A stretch of DNA of 64,000 nucleotides from Deltaproteobacteria bacterium. Lineage in GTDB: Bacteria; Lernaellota; Lernaellaia; JACKCT01. Positions 63,694-64,000 of this stretch are shown piece after piece. Position 1 is the stretch's first letter; every line of letters begins with the position of its first letter. The stretch lies in the NCBI GenBank assembly GCA_020845895.1, contig JADLEX010000110.1, positions 19,583 through 83,582 of the forward strand, read 5' to 3'. The notes beneath the pieces are model-generated. The model saw nothing but the letters and a program-made list of their open reading frames with translations. It did not search any database and had not been told where the DNA came from. Position numbers and translations under genes: made by a program.

Positions 63694-64000
63694 TTACGCG
63701 ACGGCTGATGCGAACGATCGCGTTCGCGGGACGTGAATCGCAGTTTTCAGATCGCGAATCAGCGAAAACAGGCGCTCGGGCACTAGGATAAATATGCGGA
63801 CCCTGATGGCCCGGAGCAGTTTCGCCAGAACCTGCCCTGAGCCTGCCGAAGGGTTGAACCCGCAGGCCGCGATCGTCGCGTTGATCGCGTCGCCGTCCGA
63901 CCCCTTGAGGTGGCAGCGGATCATCCGGTGATCGTGTTTCGTATGCCCGATGACCGGCTCGATCGCGGCCCGGCGTCGCCTGCGTCGCCGTTCCGCCCGC
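63694..64000 (-). mobile_element. IS5-like transposase C-terminus (continues past window end)
   Basis: Reading leftward from the window edge, the frame runs RAERRRRRRRAAIEPVIGHT, KHDHRMIRCHLKGSDGDAIN, ATIAACGFN, then LAKLLRAIRVRI to a stop at 63694. The block Arg-rich - EPVIGHTKHDHRM - LKGxxGDxxNAxxAACGFNL is the typical end of IS5-group DDE transposases, where the Glu of EPVIG is the last catalytic acid. An eight-residue insertion (PSAGSGQV) splits the GFNLxKLLR block. The N-terminus and left end lie outside. The inverted repeat of the element end should lie in 63660-63694 but I could not define it. Confidence 0.85.
63829..63852. repeat. REP-like 24-base insertion in the transposase gene
   Basis: The core CCTGCCCTGAGCCTGCCGAA (63831-63850) belongs to the widespread CCCTGAGCCTG(T/C)CGAAGGG repeat found scattered in many bacterial genomes. 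Here it adds eight codons in frame to the transposase. Confidence 0.7.

Overview
The window is a high-GC stretch of a Gram-negative bacterial chromosome. Outer-membrane porins, many lipoproteins with clear lipoboxes and several periplasmic c-type cytochromes show the double membrane. The gene families (siroheme enzymes, GltD-type fusions, monoheme lipoproteins, DAB transporter, HD-GYP regulators) fit a deltaproteobacterial or Myxococcota-like lineage, possibly uncultured. That placement is inference. No rRNA or CRISPR array was seen and I recognised no tRNA. One IS fragment enters at the right edge.

Layout. 1-4.1 kb: the end of a CysG-type siroheme synthase and three carrier proteins (EamA, DUF819, TSUP). 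4.1-10.5 kb: a translationally coupled minus-strand operon of a phosphodiesterase lipoprotein, a penicillin-acylase lipoprotein and an OprO/P-like porin. 10.8-17.1 kb: a DAB inorganic-carbon transporter with an extra third membrane subunit, converging on a small beta-carbonic anhydrase that sits behind an OFA carboxylate antiporter. 18.8-23.8 kb: hemerythrin, HAD phosphatase, phosphohexomutase and glycerol-3-phosphate dehydrogenase. 23.9-28.3 kb: cysK and a 1128-residue siroheme reductase fused to a GltD-like flavoprotein and ferredoxins. 28.4-33.6 kb: a P1-family peptidase, then iorB and an iorA fused to the same kind of GltD/ferredoxin module. 33.6-35.8 kb: a PAS-GGDEF-HD-GYP regulator. 36.0-39.5 kb: a five-gene operon of cytochrome c', membrane cytochrome, heme-carrying porin and two heme lipoproteins. 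39.7-46.4 kb: fructose-bisphosphatase and the 2-oxoglutarate dehydrogenase operon sucA-sucB-lpdA, in which sucB has an in-frame TAG. 46.6-51.2 kb: an SRPBCC protein and a porin-imelysin-diheme oxidoreductase cluster. 51.3-58.5 kb: housekeeping genes (rpmB, rsh, gmk, yicC, der, era, rnc). 58.6-63.7 kb: a GDSL-like protein and an overlapping aminotransferase-radical SAM-flippase cassette. 63.7 kb to the end: an IS5-like transposase C-terminus carrying a small in-frame REP-like insertion.

The genes suggest a respiring organism with a TCA cycle, sulfite assimilation through siroheme, active bicarbonate or CO2 uptake and periplasmic/outer-membrane electron transfer. The parts most likely to be new are the pair of enzymes sharing one fused electron-input module (24.9-33.6 kb), the five-gene heme/porin operon (36.0-39.5 kb) and the three-subunit DAB locus. 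Several sharp regulatory signals were found: a TetR-type operator at 18.76 kb, an FNR-type palindrome at 19.40 kb, and a sigma-70 promoter with a palindrome before cysK.
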